Shown here: in pieces, positions 1 through 8,920 of the stretch | Numbering within the stretch: the first letter of the stretch is position 1 | Layout of the letters: each line of letters opens with the position of its first letter | Assembly (NCBI RefSeq): GCF_009739465.1 | Contig: NZ_WHOM01000046.1 | Location: 1-64,000 of the forward strand | Direction: 5' to 3' | Length of the DNA stretch: 64,000 nt | Source: Streptomyces apocyni | GTDB taxonomy: Bacteria; Actinomycetota; Actinomycetes; Streptomycetales; Streptomycetaceae | The notes under the pieces: generated by a model | Told to the model about the DNA's origin: nothing | What the model saw: only the letters and a program-made list of their open reading frames with translations | The model's database searches: none | Program-made: the position numbers and the translations under genes

Positions 1-58
1 CTGGAAGCCCGGTAACGGGTGGAGGTGACTGGTACTAATAGGCCGAGGGCTTGTCCTC
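1..58 (+). rRNA. 23S ribosomal RNA, 3' end (partial)
   Basis: The first bases read as the conserved 3' terminus of actinobacterial 23S rRNA, including the block GGTACTAATAGGCCGAGG. The gene enters from the left edge and only the last roughly 55-60 nt are present. The 3' end is approximate. It is followed by a spacer of about 87 nt and the 5S gene, the usual order in a Streptomyces rRNA operon. Confidence 0.9.
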
Positions 59-145
59 AGTTGCTCGCGTCCACTGTGTTGGTTCTGAAACCACGAACAA
101 CCCCACGTTTGTCACAGAGCGTGGTGCGGTTGACAGTTTCATAGT

Positions 146-264
146 GTTTCGGTGGTCATAGCGTGAGGGAAACGCCCGGTTACATTCCGAACCCGGAAGC
201 TAAGCCTTACAGCGCCGATGGTACTGCAGGGGGGACCCTGTGGGAGAGTAGGACGCCGCCGAAC
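146..264 (+). rRNA. rrf: 5S ribosomal RNA
   Basis: A 119-nt segment begins GTTTCGGTGGTCATAGCG and ends GGACGCCGCCGAAC. It contains the conserved 5S loop blocks CCGAACCCGGAAGCTAAG and GATGGTACTGC, and its 5' and 3' ends are complementary (helix I). It lies just downstream of the 23S 3' end and just before a strong terminator, so it is the last gene of the rRNA operon. Confidence 0.95.
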
Positions 265-271
265 TAAATTT

Positions 272-316
272 GGGCCCCGGCCCCCGAGTTTTCACTCGGG
301 GGCCGGGGCTTTTTTG
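272..316 (+). terminator. rRNA operon intrinsic terminator
   Basis: A perfect 14-bp stem pairs positions 275-288 with 295-308 around a 6-nt loop and is followed at once by a run of six T. It sits 10 nt after the 5S gene. It is the clearest rho-independent terminator in the window. Confidence 0.95.
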
Positions 317-445
317 CGTTTTGCGTGGTGTCCCCTGGCCGTATTTGTACCCGTACCGGTAGCCGTACCACCCTCTGTACTTGGTGATGGATGCTGCGGG
401 TAAAGTCGGGGGGTACCGTTGTCGCTTTTCACAGGAGGCCCCCGG

Positions 446-1054
446 GTGGAGGTCCAGGAGACCCGCGTTCAGACCGACCGGGTCCTCACCATCCCCAACA
501 TCCTCAGCATGGCGCGCCTCGTCGGTGTGCCGGTCTTCCTGTGGCTGATCCTCAGCCCGGTGTTCGGGGGGCCCGACCTCGACCTGTGGGCTCTGCTCGT
601 TCTGGCGTTCAGTGGTGTCAGCGACTATCTCGACGGGAAGCTGGCCCGGCGCTGGAACCAGGTCAGCAGTCTGGGTCGACTTCTCGATCCGGCCGCGGAC
701 CGGCTGTACATCCTCTCCACGCTCGTCGGGCTGACATGGCGTGAGATTCTGCCTCTTTGGCTGACGGGCCTGTTGTTGGCTCGTGAGCTGCTGCTTCTGG
801 TGATGGTGGGCATCCTCAGACGGCATGGCTATCCGCCGCCGCAGGTGAACTTCCTGGGCAAAGCTGCCACTTTCAACTTGATGTATGCCTTCCCGCTGCT
901 GCTTCTCAGTGACGGAAGCGGATGGATCGCGACACTCGCCGCTGTTTTCGGATGGGCGTTCGCTGGATGGGGTACAACGCTGTACTGGTGGGCAGGAATC
1001 CTCTACGTGGTTCAGGTCCGTCGGCTTGTCCGGGCGGACGCCACGGCCGATTGA
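446..1054 (+). CDS. CDP-alcohol phosphatidyltransferase family membrane protein
   Basis: The 202-aa protein carries the complete family signature D-G-x2-A-R-x8-G-x3-D-x3-D, which binds divalent metal and the CDP-linked alcohol. Several hydrophobic segments (about residues 20-45, 55-75, 105-125, 145-185) indicate an integral membrane enzyme transferring a phosphatidyl group to an alcohol such as glycerol phosphate or inositol phosphate. The GTG at 446 is chosen because AGGAGG lies 7 nt upstream; an upstream in-frame TTG at 419 has no ribosome site. In M. tuberculosis the equivalent position holds a pgsA-type gene. The exact alcohol acceptor cannot be read from the sequence. Confidence 0.9.
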   Translation: MEVQETRVQTDRVLTIPNILSMARLVGVPVFLWLILSPVFGGPDLDLWALLVLAFSGVSDYLDGKLARRWNQVSSLGRLLDPAADRLYILSTLVGLTWREILPLWLTGLLLARELLLLVMVGILRRHGYPPPQVNFLGKAATFNLMYAFPLLLLSDGSGWIATLAAVFGWAFAGWGTTLYWWAGILYVVQVRRLVRADATAD

Positions 1055-1170
1055 GCCCCCGATTCGGTGGCCGAAGAGCGGCTGGTGGCCCGCCACCTGA
1101 GCTGAGCGGGGCTGGCCGGACGGGCTAAGTCGGCAAATCCGTCGTCTCTTTCAAGGAGGACGTTTCCGAC

Positions 1171-3666
1171 ATGAAGGCCGTTGTGATGGCTGGCGGTGAA
1201 GGCACTCGCCTTCGCCCTATGACCTCGAGTATGCCCAAGCCACTTCTTCCCGTGGCGAACCGGCCGATCATGGAGCATGTGCTGCGGCTGCTCAAGCGGC
1301 ATGGGCTCAACGAGACCGTGGTAACCGTCCAGTTTCTGGCGTCGCTCGTCAAGAACTACTTCGGGGACGGGGAAGAGCTCGGAATGGAGCTCACCTATGC
1401 CAACGAGGAGACGCCACTTGGCACTGCCGGCAGCGTGAAGAACGCCGAGGAGGCACTCAAGGACGACGCGTTCCTCGTCATTTCCGGTGATGCCCTGACT
1501 GACTTCGACCTCACCGACCTCATCAGGTTCCACAAGGAGAAGGGGGCGCTTGTCACCGTATGTCTTACGCGAGTGCCGAACCCCCTGGAATTCGGGATCA
1601 CCATCGTCGACGAGGACGGCCAGGTCGAACGGTTCCTGGAGAAGCCCACCTGGGGACAGGTCTTCTCGGACACGGTGAACACCGGCATCTATGTGATGGA
1701 GCCCGAGGTCTTTGACTATGTCGATCCGGATGTGTCGGTCGACTGGTCCGGTGATGTTTTCCCGCAGCTGATGAAGGAAGGCAAGCCGATCTACGGCTAT
1801 GTCGCCGAAGGCTACTGGGAGGACGTCGGTACACACGAGAGCTATGTGAAGGCCCAGGCCGACGTGCTCGAGGGCAAAGTCGACGTCGAGCTCGACGGGT
1901 TCGAGATTTCGCCCGGTGTGTGGGTGGCTGAAGGTGCCGAGGTGCATCCGGACGCCGTACTGCGCGGGCCGCTCTACATCGGTGACTACGCCAAGGTCGA
2001 GGCCGATGCCGAGATCAGGGAGCACACGGTCGTGGGCTCCAACGTCGTGGTCAAGAGCGGTGCGTTCCTGCACCGGGCCGTGGTGCACGACAACGTCTAC
2101 ATCGGCCAGCACAGCAATCTGCGTGGCTGCGTCGTCGGCAAGAACACGGACATCATGCGCGCCGCGCGTATCGAGGACGGCGCGGTCATCGGCGATGAGT
2201 GTCTCGTCGGTGAGGAATCGATTATCCAGGGCAATGTGCGGGTCTACCCGTTCAAGACGATCGAGGCCGGTGCGTTCGTCAACACCTCGGTGATCTGGGA
2301 GTCCAGAGGCCAGGCGCATCTCTTCGGCGCCCGCGGGGTGTCCGGGATCCTGAATGTGGAGATCACGCCAGAGCTCGCCGTGCGTCTGGCGGGTGCCTAT
2401 GCGACGACCCTGAAGAAGGGGGCGACCGTCACTACGGCGCGAGACCACTCGCGTGGCGCGCGGGCACTGAAGCGGGCGGTCATCTCGGCGCTGCAGACCA
2501 GTGCGATCGACGTACGGGACCTGGAGAACGTCCCCCTGCCGGTGGCCAGGCAGCAGACGGCGCGCGGTAGTGCGGGCGGGATCATGATCCGTACGACTCC
2601 CGGGGTGCCGGACTCCGTGGACATCATGTTCTTCGACGGGAGCGGAGCCGACCTCTCGCAGGCGGGACAGCGGAAGCTGGACCGGGTGTACGCGCGGCAG
2701 GAGTACCGGCGGGCGTTCCCCGGGGAGATCGGGGACCTGCATTTCCCGTCCAGCGTCTTCGACTCGTACACCGGCTCGCTGCTGCGGAACGTGGACACCG
2801 CGGGGGTCCAGGAATCCGGGCTCAAGGTGGTCGTCGACGCCTCGAACGGCAGCGCCGGTCTGGTCCTGCCGAGCCTGCTGGGGCGGCTCGGTGTCGAGGC
2901 GCTGACGATGAATCCCGGACTGGACGAGGCGCGGCCCACCGAGACGGCTGACGCGCGGCGCGCGGGGCTGGTGCGGCTTGGGGAGATGGTGGCCTCGGCG
3001 CGGGCGGCGTTCGGCGTGCGCTTCGACCCGGTGGGGGAGCGGCTGTCGCTGGTCGATGAGAAGGGACGGATCGTTGAGGATGACCGCGCGCTACTGGTGA
3101 TGCTCGACCTCGTCGCCGCGGAGCGGCGCAGTGGGCGGGTGGCGCTGCCGGTGACGACGACGCGCGTCGCTGAGCAGGTGGCGGCGTATCACGGGACGCA
3201 GGTCGAGTGGACGACGACGTCGCCGGATGATCTGACCCGGGTGGGGCGCGGCGATTCGACGATCTTCGGGGGCGACGGGCGCGGCGGGTTCATCATCCCC
3301 GAGTTCAGCAGTGTCTTCGACGGCGCGGCCGCCTTCGTGCGGCTCATCGGGCTGGTGGCCCGTACGCAGCTCACACTCAGCCAGATCGACGCCCGTATCC
3401 CGCGCGCCCATGTGCTGCGCAGGGACCTGGCGACGCCCTGGGCGGTGAAGGGGCTCGTCATGCGGCGGGTCGTGGAGGCGGCGGGGGAGCGGTCGGTGGA
3501 CACCACCGACGGTGTACGGGTGGTGGAGGCTGACGGGCGCTGGGTGATGGTGCTGCCTGACCCGGCGGAGGCCGTCACTCATCTGTGGGCGGAAGGGCCC
3601 GACGACACGTCCGCGCAGGCGCTGCTCGACGAGTGGTCGGTCGTGGTGGACAGCGCCGGGAGCTGA
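1171..3666 (+). CDS. Mannose-1-phosphate guanyltransferase fused to a degenerate phosphomannomutase-like domain
   Basis: The 831-aa protein has three parts. Residues 1-235 are a nucleotidyltransferase with the [11 protein letters not shown] signature, expected to make GDP-mannose or a related sugar nucleotide. Residues 250-380 are a left-handed beta-helix of hexapeptide repeats. Residues 400-830 resemble phosphomannomutase. In that last part the phosphoserine loop, normally TASHNP, reads RTTPGVP. The metal loop, normally DGDGDR, reads DPVGER, and the sugar-binding loop is also changed. The C-terminal domain is therefore probably not a mutase and may be regulatory. AAGGAGG lies about 12 nt before the ATG. 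The gene follows the phosphatidyltransferase by 116 nt, as in other actinobacteria. Confidence 0.9.
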   Translation: MKAVVMAGGEGTRLRPMTSSMPKPLLPVANRPIMEHVLRLLKRHGLNETVVTVQFLASLVKNYFGDGEELGMELTYANEETPLGTAGSVKNAEEALKDDAFLVISGDALTDFDLTDLIRFHKEKGALVTVCLTRVPNPLEFGITIVDEDGQVERFLEKPTWGQVFSDTVNTGIYVMEPEVFDYVDPDVSVDWSGDVFPQLMKEGKPIYGYVAEGYWEDVGTHESYVKAQADVLEGKVDVELDGFEISPGVWVAEGAEVHPDAVLRGPLYIGDYAKVEADAEIREHTVVGSNVVVKSGAFLHRAVVHDNVYIGQHSNLRGCVVGKNTDIMRAARIEDGAVIGDECLVGEESIIQGNVRVYPFKTIEAGAFVNTSVIWESRGQAHLFGARGVSGILNVEITPELAVRLAGAYATTLKKGATVTTARDHSRGARALKRAVISALQTSAIDVRDLENVPLPVARQQTARGSAGGIMIRTTPGVPDSVDIMFFDGSGADLSQAGQRKLDRVYARQEYRRAFPGEIGDLHFPSSVFDSYTGSLLRNVDTAGVQESGLKVVVDASNGSAGLVLPSLLGRLGVEALTMNPGLDEARPTETADARRAGLVRLGEMVASARAAFGVRFDPVGERLSLVDEKGRIVEDDRALLVMLDLVAAERRSGRVALPVTTTRVAEQVAAYHGTQVEWTTTSPDDLTRVGRGDSTIFGGDGRGGFIIPEFSSVFDGAAAFVRLIGLVARTQLTLSQIDARIPRAHVLRRDLATPWAVKGLVMRRVVEAAGERSVDTTDGVRVVEADGRWVMVLPDPAEAVTHLWAEGPDDTSAQALLDEWSVVVDSAGS

Positions 3667-3752
3667 CGTCGTACGCTGCCGGGTAGCGGCCCTGGAGCCG
3701 CTGCCCGGCGCACGGATGGGCCATTCGGAGGTATGGGCCTCGACGTGCGACG

Positions 3753-4652
3753 ATGTGCGGCATGCCGCAGCAGCACCCGGATCGGAGCACCGCCTCGCCG
3801 CCCGCGCGTCTCGACGCTTCGATGTCGCTGCTGACCAACGTCATGGACCATAGCCTCGACGAAGGCTACGCCGAGGCGGCGGCGCGTAAGCAGGCCCTGG
3901 GCGAGGGTGGGCTGCCGCCCACGCTACGCGCCAAGGTCTGGCTCGCGGTGGGCCTCGCGCTGGCTGGTCTCGTGGTGACGGTGGCGGCGGTGCAGGCTCA
4001 GGTCACGGCACCGGAGGCCGCCAGGGATCGGCAGGAACTGATCGACCGCATTGAGCGGGAGACCGCGCGGGCGGACCGCATCGAGGACGACATCGACACG
4101 CTCCGTGCCGATGTGGGCAAGCGGCAGCGGGAAGCCCTCAAGGCGCACGGCGGCGACCAGGGTGAGCTGGTGGCCCTGCTGTCCGGCGCCACGGCCGTCC
4201 AGGGGCCCGGAGTGAAACTCGTGGTGGACGACGCCGAGGAGGCCGACCAGGGCGGCGACGGGCCGCGGGCGGGTAGCGGCTTCGCCGACACCGGCCGAGT
4301 GCGCGACCGCGATATGCAGCGGGTCGTGAACGGGCTGTGGCAGTCGGGCGCGGAAGCCATCTCCATCAACGGGCAGCGGCTGACGGCCCTCTCCGCGATC
4401 AGGGCGGCCGGTGACGCGATACTGGTGGACAACAAGCCGCTGGTGCCGCCGTACACCGTGCTCGCGATCGGGGACGGGCAGCAGGTGAGCAGCGCGTTCC
4501 GCGAGAGCGCCGACGGGTTCTATCTGCAGGCGTTGAAGGGGAACTTCGGGATCAGGTTCCGGCTTGGTGTCGAGAAGGAAGTACGGCTGCCCGCCGCGCC
4601 CAGCCTGATCGTACGTAACGCAGAGCCGAAAGCAGGGAAGAGCACATCGTGA
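3753..4652 (+). CDS. DUF881 family membrane protein (first copy)
   Basis: The protein is up to 299 aa, with a cytoplasmic N-terminus, one transmembrane helix at residues 60-82, a coiled-coil stretch at about 88-130, and the DUF881 region with its TAVQGPGVKL motif. The family is conserved next to a small basic membrane protein in actinobacteria and bacilli; its molecular function is not established. The start could also be the ATG at 3762; neither has a well-spaced ribosome site. The stop overlaps the start of the next gene, so the DUF881-Sbp-DUF881 trio is translationally coupled. Confidence 0.85.
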   Translation: MCGMPQQHPDRSTASPPARLDASMSLLTNVMDHSLDEGYAEAAARKQALGEGGLPPTLRAKVWLAVGLALAGLVVTVAAVQAQVTAPEAARDRQELIDRIERETARADRIEDDIDTLRADVGKRQREALKAHGGDQGELVALLSGATAVQGPGVKLVVDDAEEADQGGDGPRAGSGFADTGRVRDRDMQRVVNGLWQSGAEAISINGQRLTALSAIRAAGDAILVDNKPLVPPYTVLAIGDGQQVSSAFRESADGFYLQALKGNFGIRFRLGVEKEVRLPAAPSLIVRNAEPKAGKSTS

Positions 4653-4981
4653 TCGCCGTACTGGGCCTCATCGCGGGAGTCGTGGCCGGACTTTTGGTCC
4701 GGCCCGAGGTTCCCGCGGTGGTCGTGCCCTATCTTCCGATCGCCGTGGTCGCGGCGCTGGACGCCGTCTTCGGCGGTCTGCGGGCCATGCTGGACGGGAT
4801 CTTCGACGACAAGGTCTTCGTCGTGTCCTTCCTCTCCAACGTCGTGGTGGCCGCGCTCATCGTGTTCCTGGGCGACCAACTGGGTGTCGGCGCACAGTTG
4901 TCCACAGGCGTGGTGGTGGTGCTCGGCATCCGGATCTTCTCCAACGCCGCGGCGATCCGTCGGCATGTCTTCCGGGCGTGA
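4649..4981 (+). CDS. sbp: Small basic family protein (Sbp, DUF1290)
   Basis: This 110-aa protein is almost entirely hydrophobic, with about three transmembrane segments at residues 2-20, 28-45 and 60-95. It matches the small basic protein family that accompanies DUF881 proteins. The GTG start overlaps the upstream DUF881 stop, and its own stop overlaps the next GTG start, so the three genes are made together and probably form a membrane complex. The last point is an inference from conserved clustering. Confidence 0.85.
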   Translation: MIAVLGLIAGVVAGLLVRPEVPAVVVPYLPIAVVAALDAVFGGLRAMLDGIFDDKVFVVSFLSNVVVAALIVFLGDQLGVGAQLSTGVVVVLGIRIFSNAAAIRRHVFRA

Positions 4982-5766
4982 GGGCGATGAGCAGCGAAGA
5001 ACCAGCCGCGCAGGAGGAGACGGGCGGCAGCGAGCCCGCCGAGCAGCTCACTGGCCGCCAGCGGCTCCTGAAGGGTCTCTGGCCGCCGAGGGTGTCCCGG
5101 GCGCAACTCATCGTGGCGCTCCTGCTGTTCGTGCTCGGGCTTGGTCTGGCCATCCAGGTGCGCTCGAACAGTGAAAGCAGCGCGCTGCGGGGCGCGCGGC
5201 AGGAGGATCTTGTCCGCATCCTCGATGAACTGGACAACCGCACCCAGCGTCTTGAAGACGAGAAGCAGCGTCTCAGCGGTCAGCGCACCGAGCTGGAGAA
5301 CAGCTCGGACCAGGCCGAGGAGGCGCGTAAGCAGACGGCTGAGAAGGAGCGGCAGCTTGGCGTGCTGGCGGGCACGGTCGCGGCACAGGGCCCCGGCATC
5401 ACCCTCACCATCTCCGACGCCGCGGGCGCGGTGGAGGCGGACGCCCTCCTCGACGCCATTCAGGAGCTGCGGGCGGCCGGTGCGGAGGCGATCCAGATCA
5501 ACGACGTCAGGGTGGTGGCCGGTACCTACCTCGCGGACGGGGACGACGGGGTACGTGTCGACGGCCGCAAGATCAGTGCGCCGTATCGTTTCAAGGTCAT
5601 CGGCAAGCCCGAGGACATCGAGCCGGCGTTGAAGATTCCGGGAGGTGTGGTGCAGACGCTGCAGAAGGAGCAGGCCACGGTCTCTGTGGCACGCGAGGAC
5701 AAGATCGTCGTAGATGCCTTGCGACGGGCGAATCGTCCTGACTACGCTCGGTCGTCTTCCCCATGA
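4978..5766 (+). CDS. DUF881 family membrane protein (second copy)
   Basis: The 262-aa protein has a polar N-terminus, a transmembrane helix at residues 42-61, a coiled coil at about 70-115 and a DUF881 domain with TVAAQGPGITLTI. It is a diverged paralogue of the first copy on the other side of Sbp. Start choice is between the GTG at 4978, which overlaps the Sbp stop, and the ATG at 4987. The arrangement DUF881-Sbp-DUF881 equals Rv1823-Rv1825 of M. tuberculosis. Function is unknown. Confidence 0.85.
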   Translation: MRAMSSEEPAAQEETGGSEPAEQLTGRQRLLKGLWPPRVSRAQLIVALLLFVLGLGLAIQVRSNSESSALRGARQEDLVRILDELDNRTQRLEDEKQRLSGQRTELENSSDQAEEARKQTAEKERQLGVLAGTVAAQGPGITLTISDAAGAVEADALLDAIQELRAAGAEAIQINDVRVVAGTYLADGDDGVRVDGRKISAPYRFKVIGKPEDIEPALKIPGGVVQTLQKEQATVSVAREDKIVVDALRRANRPDYARSSSP

Positions 5767-5956
5767 GGCGGGGCGGGGCAGGGGCGGTGAGTCGAGCGCG
5801 AGACGTTGCGGGGGGTCGGCGCACCAGAAGAGTGTCGCGTGGTGGAAACTGTCTGGTGGATGCGGACGTTGTGAAGATGTCCGGGTCGACCGGTGTGCGT
5901 AGTCAGGGTTCGTCCTGCCCCACGGGCGGGTCTGTTTCGGTCAAGGGGAATCGCCC

Positions 5957-6802
5957 GTGAAGTTGTTTGCGAAGTTGTTCGGCAAGAGCTCGCGCGAGGA
6001 CGGCGCCAACAACGCCGCCCGGCACCGCGCCCCCCGGCAGGGAGAGGCCGATGAGCAGGGCGCGGAGCGTCCGCTCTTCCGCGATGAGGTCACTGGGCCA
6101 GGCGGTGGCATTTCGGGCGGTCAGGGTGAGTCTTCTGTTGACCCTGCCGCATCCGGCCGCATAGGTTCCGGAGGACCGTCACCCTCAAGTACGGGTGGAG
6201 GGTTGACCTCCGACCCTTACGCATCCCATGCCCCCGCGGGGCAGCCGCGGCAGGAGGATCCAGCCATGTCCGCCTTGGTGTGTACGAGGTGCGGAAACCG
6301 TAACGCCGAGGCCAGCCGGTTCTGCTCGAACTGCGGGGCGCCGCTGCGCCCTGGAGTGGCGGCTGAGCGGCCCTCGGAGACGACGTCGACGATCTCCATC
6401 TCCGGCCTTGAGGCCTATGAGGCGGAGGCCACCGGACAGACGCCGATCCCGGCCCTCTCGCCAGAGGCCCAGGCCGCCGTCGACGCGCTGCCGCTCGGCT
6501 CCGCGCTACTGGTAGTCCGCCGCGGCCCCAACTCCGGCAGCCGGTTCCTGCTCGACGGGGACCTGACCACCGCGGGGCGTCACCCGCAGAGTGACATCTT
6601 CCTGGACGACGTGACGGTGTCGCGCCGCCATGTGGAGTTCCGTCGTGGGGCGGACGGTGTCTTCACCGTCGCCGATGTCGGCAGCCTCAACGGCACGTAC
6701 GTGAATCGCGAGCGGATCGACTCGGTCGCGCTGTCCAACGGCGACGAGGTGCAGATCGGCAAGTACCGGCTGGTCTTCTACGCGAGCCAGCCGGGCATCT
6801 GA
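5957..6802 (+). CDS. GarA/OdhI-type FHA protein with zinc ribbon
   Basis: The 281-aa protein carries a zinc ribbon (CTRCGN...CSNCGA, about residues 109-127), an ETTS phospho-acceptor motif (about residue 142), and a C-terminal FHA domain (about 180-275) with GRHPQSDIFLDD and SRRHVEF. GarA/OdhI proteins are phosphorylated on the ETT motif by PknB/PknG-type kinases. When unphosphorylated they bind and restrain 2-oxoglutarate dehydrogenase and glutamate metabolism enzymes. Besides the GTG at 5957, an in-frame ATG at 6266 has AGGAGG 8 nt upstream and would give a 178-aa protein starting just before the zinc ribbon. The extra N-terminus is low-complexity. FHA identity is firm; the true start is open. 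Confidence 0.9.
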   Translation: MKLFAKLFGKSSREDGANNAARHRAPRQGEADEQGAERPLFRDEVTGPGGGISGGQGESSVDPAASGRIGSGGPSPSSTGGGLTSDPYASHAPAGQPRQEDPAMSALVCTRCGNRNAEASRFCSNCGAPLRPGVAAERPSETTSTISISGLEAYEAEATGQTPIPALSPEAQAAVDALPLGSALLVVRRGPNSGSRFLLDGDLTTAGRHPQSDIFLDDVTVSRRHVEFRRGADGVFTVADVGSLNGTYVNRERIDSVALSNGDEVQIGKYRLVFYASQPGI

Positions 6803-6805
6803 CCT

Positions 6806-6824
6806 CCCCGGACGACGTCCGGGG
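6806..6824 (+). terminator. Intercistronic hairpin after the FHA gene
   Basis: A perfect 8-bp stem (6806-6813 with 6817-6824) with a 3-nt loop starts just after the FHA stop. There is no T tract and the ftsR-like gene starts 18 nt later, so it may attenuate or protect mRNA rather than end transcription. Confidence 0.5.
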
Positions 6825-6842
6825 GACCCTCAGGGGAGGCCC

Positions 6843-7589
6843 ATGCTTGACACATCGAGTGGCGGTGCCGGAGATGGCGCCGCCACGGCGGACGGTCGAC
6901 TGGTGAGCATCGGCACGGTGCTGAACCTGCTGCGCGACGAATTCCCCGAGGTGTCCATCTCCAAGATTCGCTTCCTGGAGTCCGAGGGGCTGGTCGAGCC
7001 GCAGCGCACACCGTCGGGGTATCGCAAGTTCAGCCCTGAGGACGTTGAGCGGCTCGCTCAGGTGCTGCGTATGCAGCGGGACCACTATCTGCCGCTGAAG
7101 GTGATCCGGGAGCACCTGGACGCCCTGGAGCGCGGAGAAGAGGCACTGCTGCCCACCGCGGGGCAGCAGGGGGTGCCGTTCGCCTCTGAGGAGGAGGCCC
7201 GCGGGGACGGGGAGCCGGTGGTGGCCAGTGTCGGCCGCGCCGAGCTGCTGGCGGCGGCGCAGGTCAGTGAGCGGGAACTGGACGAGTGGGAGGCGTACGG
7301 CCTCATCACGCCCGCATCCGACGACGGATACCGCGTCGAGGCAGTGGAGATCGCCAGGCTCGTCGCGGAGCTCGGAAGTTTCGGTATCGAACCACGGCAC
7401 CTACGGGCCATGAAAGGCTCCGCCGAGCGAGAGGCGGGACTGGTCGACCAGGTGGTGTCGCCGCTGCGCCAGCATCGTAATCCGCAGACCAGAGCCCATG
7501 CGGAGGCGCGCGTCCAGGAGCTCGCCGACCTCACCGGCAGGCTGCACACGGCGCTCGTACAGACCGCGCTCAGAGGCCGTCCCTACTGA
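6843..7589 (+). CDS. ftsR: MerR-family regulator, FtsR-like
   Basis: The 248-aa protein has an N-terminal MerR winged helix (about residues 20-95; SISKIRFLESEGL, RTPSGYRKFS) followed by a linker and a second helical region. It is the positional and sequence equivalent of Rv1828 and of the corynebacterial FtsR activator of ftsZ. The ATG is preceded by GGGGAGG. It follows the FHA gene by 40 nt. The cell-division role is inferred from the family. Confidence 0.85.
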   Translation: MLDTSSGGAGDGAATADGRLVSIGTVLNLLRDEFPEVSISKIRFLESEGLVEPQRTPSGYRKFSPEDVERLAQVLRMQRDHYLPLKVIREHLDALERGEEALLPTAGQQGVPFASEEEARGDGEPVVASVGRAELLAAAQVSERELDEWEAYGLITPASDDGYRVEAVEIARLVAELGSFGIEPRHLRAMKGSAEREAGLVDQVVSPLRQHRNPQTRAHAEARVQELADLTGRLHTALVQTALRGRPY

Positions 7590-7642
7590 CGGGAAACGTG
7601 CTCGACTACCCAAACCTGCCAGGCACGTCCTAGGGTTGCTGT

Positions 7643-8116
7643 GTGAATGAGCTCGACGTTGTCGGTGTCCGGGTCGAAATGCCCTCCAACCAACCGATCG
7701 TGCTCCTGCGTGAAGTGGGAGGCGATCGGTACCTCCCCATCTGGATTGGGCCAGGGGAGGCGACCGCGATCGCCTTTGCCCAGCAGGGCATGGCGCCCGC
7801 CCGTCCGCTGACGCACGACCTGTTCAAGGACGTGCTGGAGGCTGTTGGCCAGGAGCTGACCGAAGTACGGATCACAGATCTGCGAGAGGGTGTCTTCTAC
7901 GCGGAACTGGTGTTCGCCAGCGGAGTCGAGGTCAGCGCGCGTCCCTCGGACGCCATAGCGCTGGCCTTGCGCACCGGTACGCCCATCTATGGCAGCGACG
8001 GGGTGCTCGACGATGCGGGGATCGCCATCCCGGACGAGCAGGAGGACGAGGTGGAGAAGTTCCGGGAGTTCCTCGACCAGATCTCGCCCGAGGATTTCGG
8101 TACGAACAGTCAGTGA
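7643..8116 (+). CDS. DUF151 bifunctional nuclease family protein
   Basis: The 157-aa protein matches the DUF151 (bifunctional nuclease-like) family over its whole length, with the core LREVGGDRYLPIWIGPGEA and a C-terminal acidic tail. The family is conserved at this locus in actinobacteria (Rv1829); nuclease activity has been reported for some distant relatives but not established for this group. The GTG start has no strong ribosome site, and the short gap from the preceding MerR gene suggests cotranscription. Confidence 0.85.
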   Translation: MNELDVVGVRVEMPSNQPIVLLREVGGDRYLPIWIGPGEATAIAFAQQGMAPARPLTHDLFKDVLEAVGQELTEVRITDLREGVFYAELVFASGVEVSARPSDAIALALRTGTPIYGSDGVLDDAGIAIPDEQEDEVEKFREFLDQISPEDFGTNSQ

Positions 8117-8140
8117 GCTGTTTCAGCCAGTCGGTGCGGT

Positions 8141-8161
8141 GGTCCGGCGCTGAGCCGGACC
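8141..8161 (+). terminator. Hairpin terminator after the DUF151 gene
   Basis: A perfect 8-bp GC-rich stem (8141-8148 with 8154-8161) and a 5-nt loop lie 24 nt after the stop codon. There is no U tract, which is common for Streptomyces terminators. It separates this transcript from the independent promoter of the next gene. Confidence 0.6.
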
Positions 8162-8217
8162 ATTCGGCTAGCCTTTCCCCGCAGGGGGGCGGGGGAAACC
8201 ACTCTCGGGGTGATTAT

Positions 8218-8235
8218 CACTCGGCGTGCCGAGTG
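8218..8235. promoter_or_regulatory. 18-bp palindrome upstream of the second MerR promoter
   Basis: CACTCGGC and GCCGAGTG form a perfect 8+8 bp inverted repeat with a 2-bp centre, ending 9 bp before the -35 hexamer of the downstream MerR gene. Its form and position suit a dimeric regulator, perhaps the MerR protein itself. Regulator identity is inference. Confidence 0.5.
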
Positions 8236-8244
8236 TGGCGTTCG

Positions 8245-8273
8245 TTGACGCGTCCCTGGGTACTCCCTACCTT
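8245..8273 (+). promoter_or_regulatory. Sigma-70-type promoter of the second MerR gene
   Basis: TTGACG (8245-8250) and TACCTT (8268-8273) are separated by exactly 17 bp. Transcription would start near 8280, leaving a short leader with GGAGG before the GTG at 8304. A small inverted repeat (CCTAC/GTAGG) overlaps the -10 element and may be an operator. Confidence 0.7.
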
Positions 8274-8303
8274 CGTGTAGGCAGGTCAAGGACGGAGGTC
8301 GGC

Positions 8304-8912
8304 GTGAGAAGCAGCGGCGACGGTACGGCGGCTGGCGGTCCGTATCCGCTCCACAGCGGTGCGGCGAGTTACTCCGCGCAGCGGCCGACGGTGGTGGCGG
8401 GGAGCGGCGGCGCGACGTCCGATGAGGTGGGTTACCGGGGGCCGACAGCATGCGCGGCGGCCGGGATCACGTACCGGCAGCTGGACTACTGGGCGCGTAC
8501 GGGCCTGGTCGAGCCGAGCGTCCGGCCGGCGAGCGGATCGGGGACCCAGCGCCTCTACGGCTTCCGGGACGTCGTTGTCCTGAAGATCGTGAAGCGCTTC
8601 CTGGACACCGGAGTGTCCCTCCAGAACATCCGGACGACGGTCCAGCACCTGCGTGACCGCGGGTCAGCGGATCTGGAGCGGATGACCCTGATGTGCGACG
8701 GCGCGACCGTCTACGAGTGCTCGTCGCCCGACGAGGTCGTGGATCTTCTCCAGGGTGGCCAAGGAATCTTCGGGATCGCCGTGGGCGTCGTCTGGCGTGA
8801 TGTCGAGGCGGCGCTGTCGCAGCTGCACGGTGAGCGCGTGGACACGGGCGAGACACTCATCGGCCACAACCCCACCGACGAGCTGGCACAGCGCCGCAAC
8901 CGCGCGGGCTGA
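8304..8912 (+). CDS. MerR-family transcriptional regulator (Rv1830-like)
   Basis: The 202-aa protein begins with a variable stretch and then a MerR DNA-binding domain (about residues 45-120; ITYRQLDYWARTGLVEPS, RLYGFRDVVVLK) and an effector-like C-terminal helical part. It corresponds to Rv1830 in M. tuberculosis. The GTG at 8304 is chosen because ACGGAGG lies about 6 nt upstream; an earlier in-frame GTG at 8226 lies upstream of the promoter. Target genes are not evident here. Confidence 0.85.
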   Translation: MRSSGDGTAAGGPYPLHSGAASYSAQRPTVVAGSGGATSDEVGYRGPTACAAAGITYRQLDYWARTGLVEPSVRPASGSGTQRLYGFRDVVVLKIVKRFLDTGVSLQNIRTTVQHLRDRGSADLERMTLMCDGATVYECSSPDEVVDLLQGGQGIFGIAVGVVWRDVEAALSQLHGERVDTGETLIGHNPTDELAQRRNRAG

Positions 8913-8920
8913 CACCTGGC

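Noticed and set aside
130..153. TTGACA between 23S and 5S rRNA
   Set aside because: It has no matching -10 at the right spacing and lies within the rRNA processing spacer.
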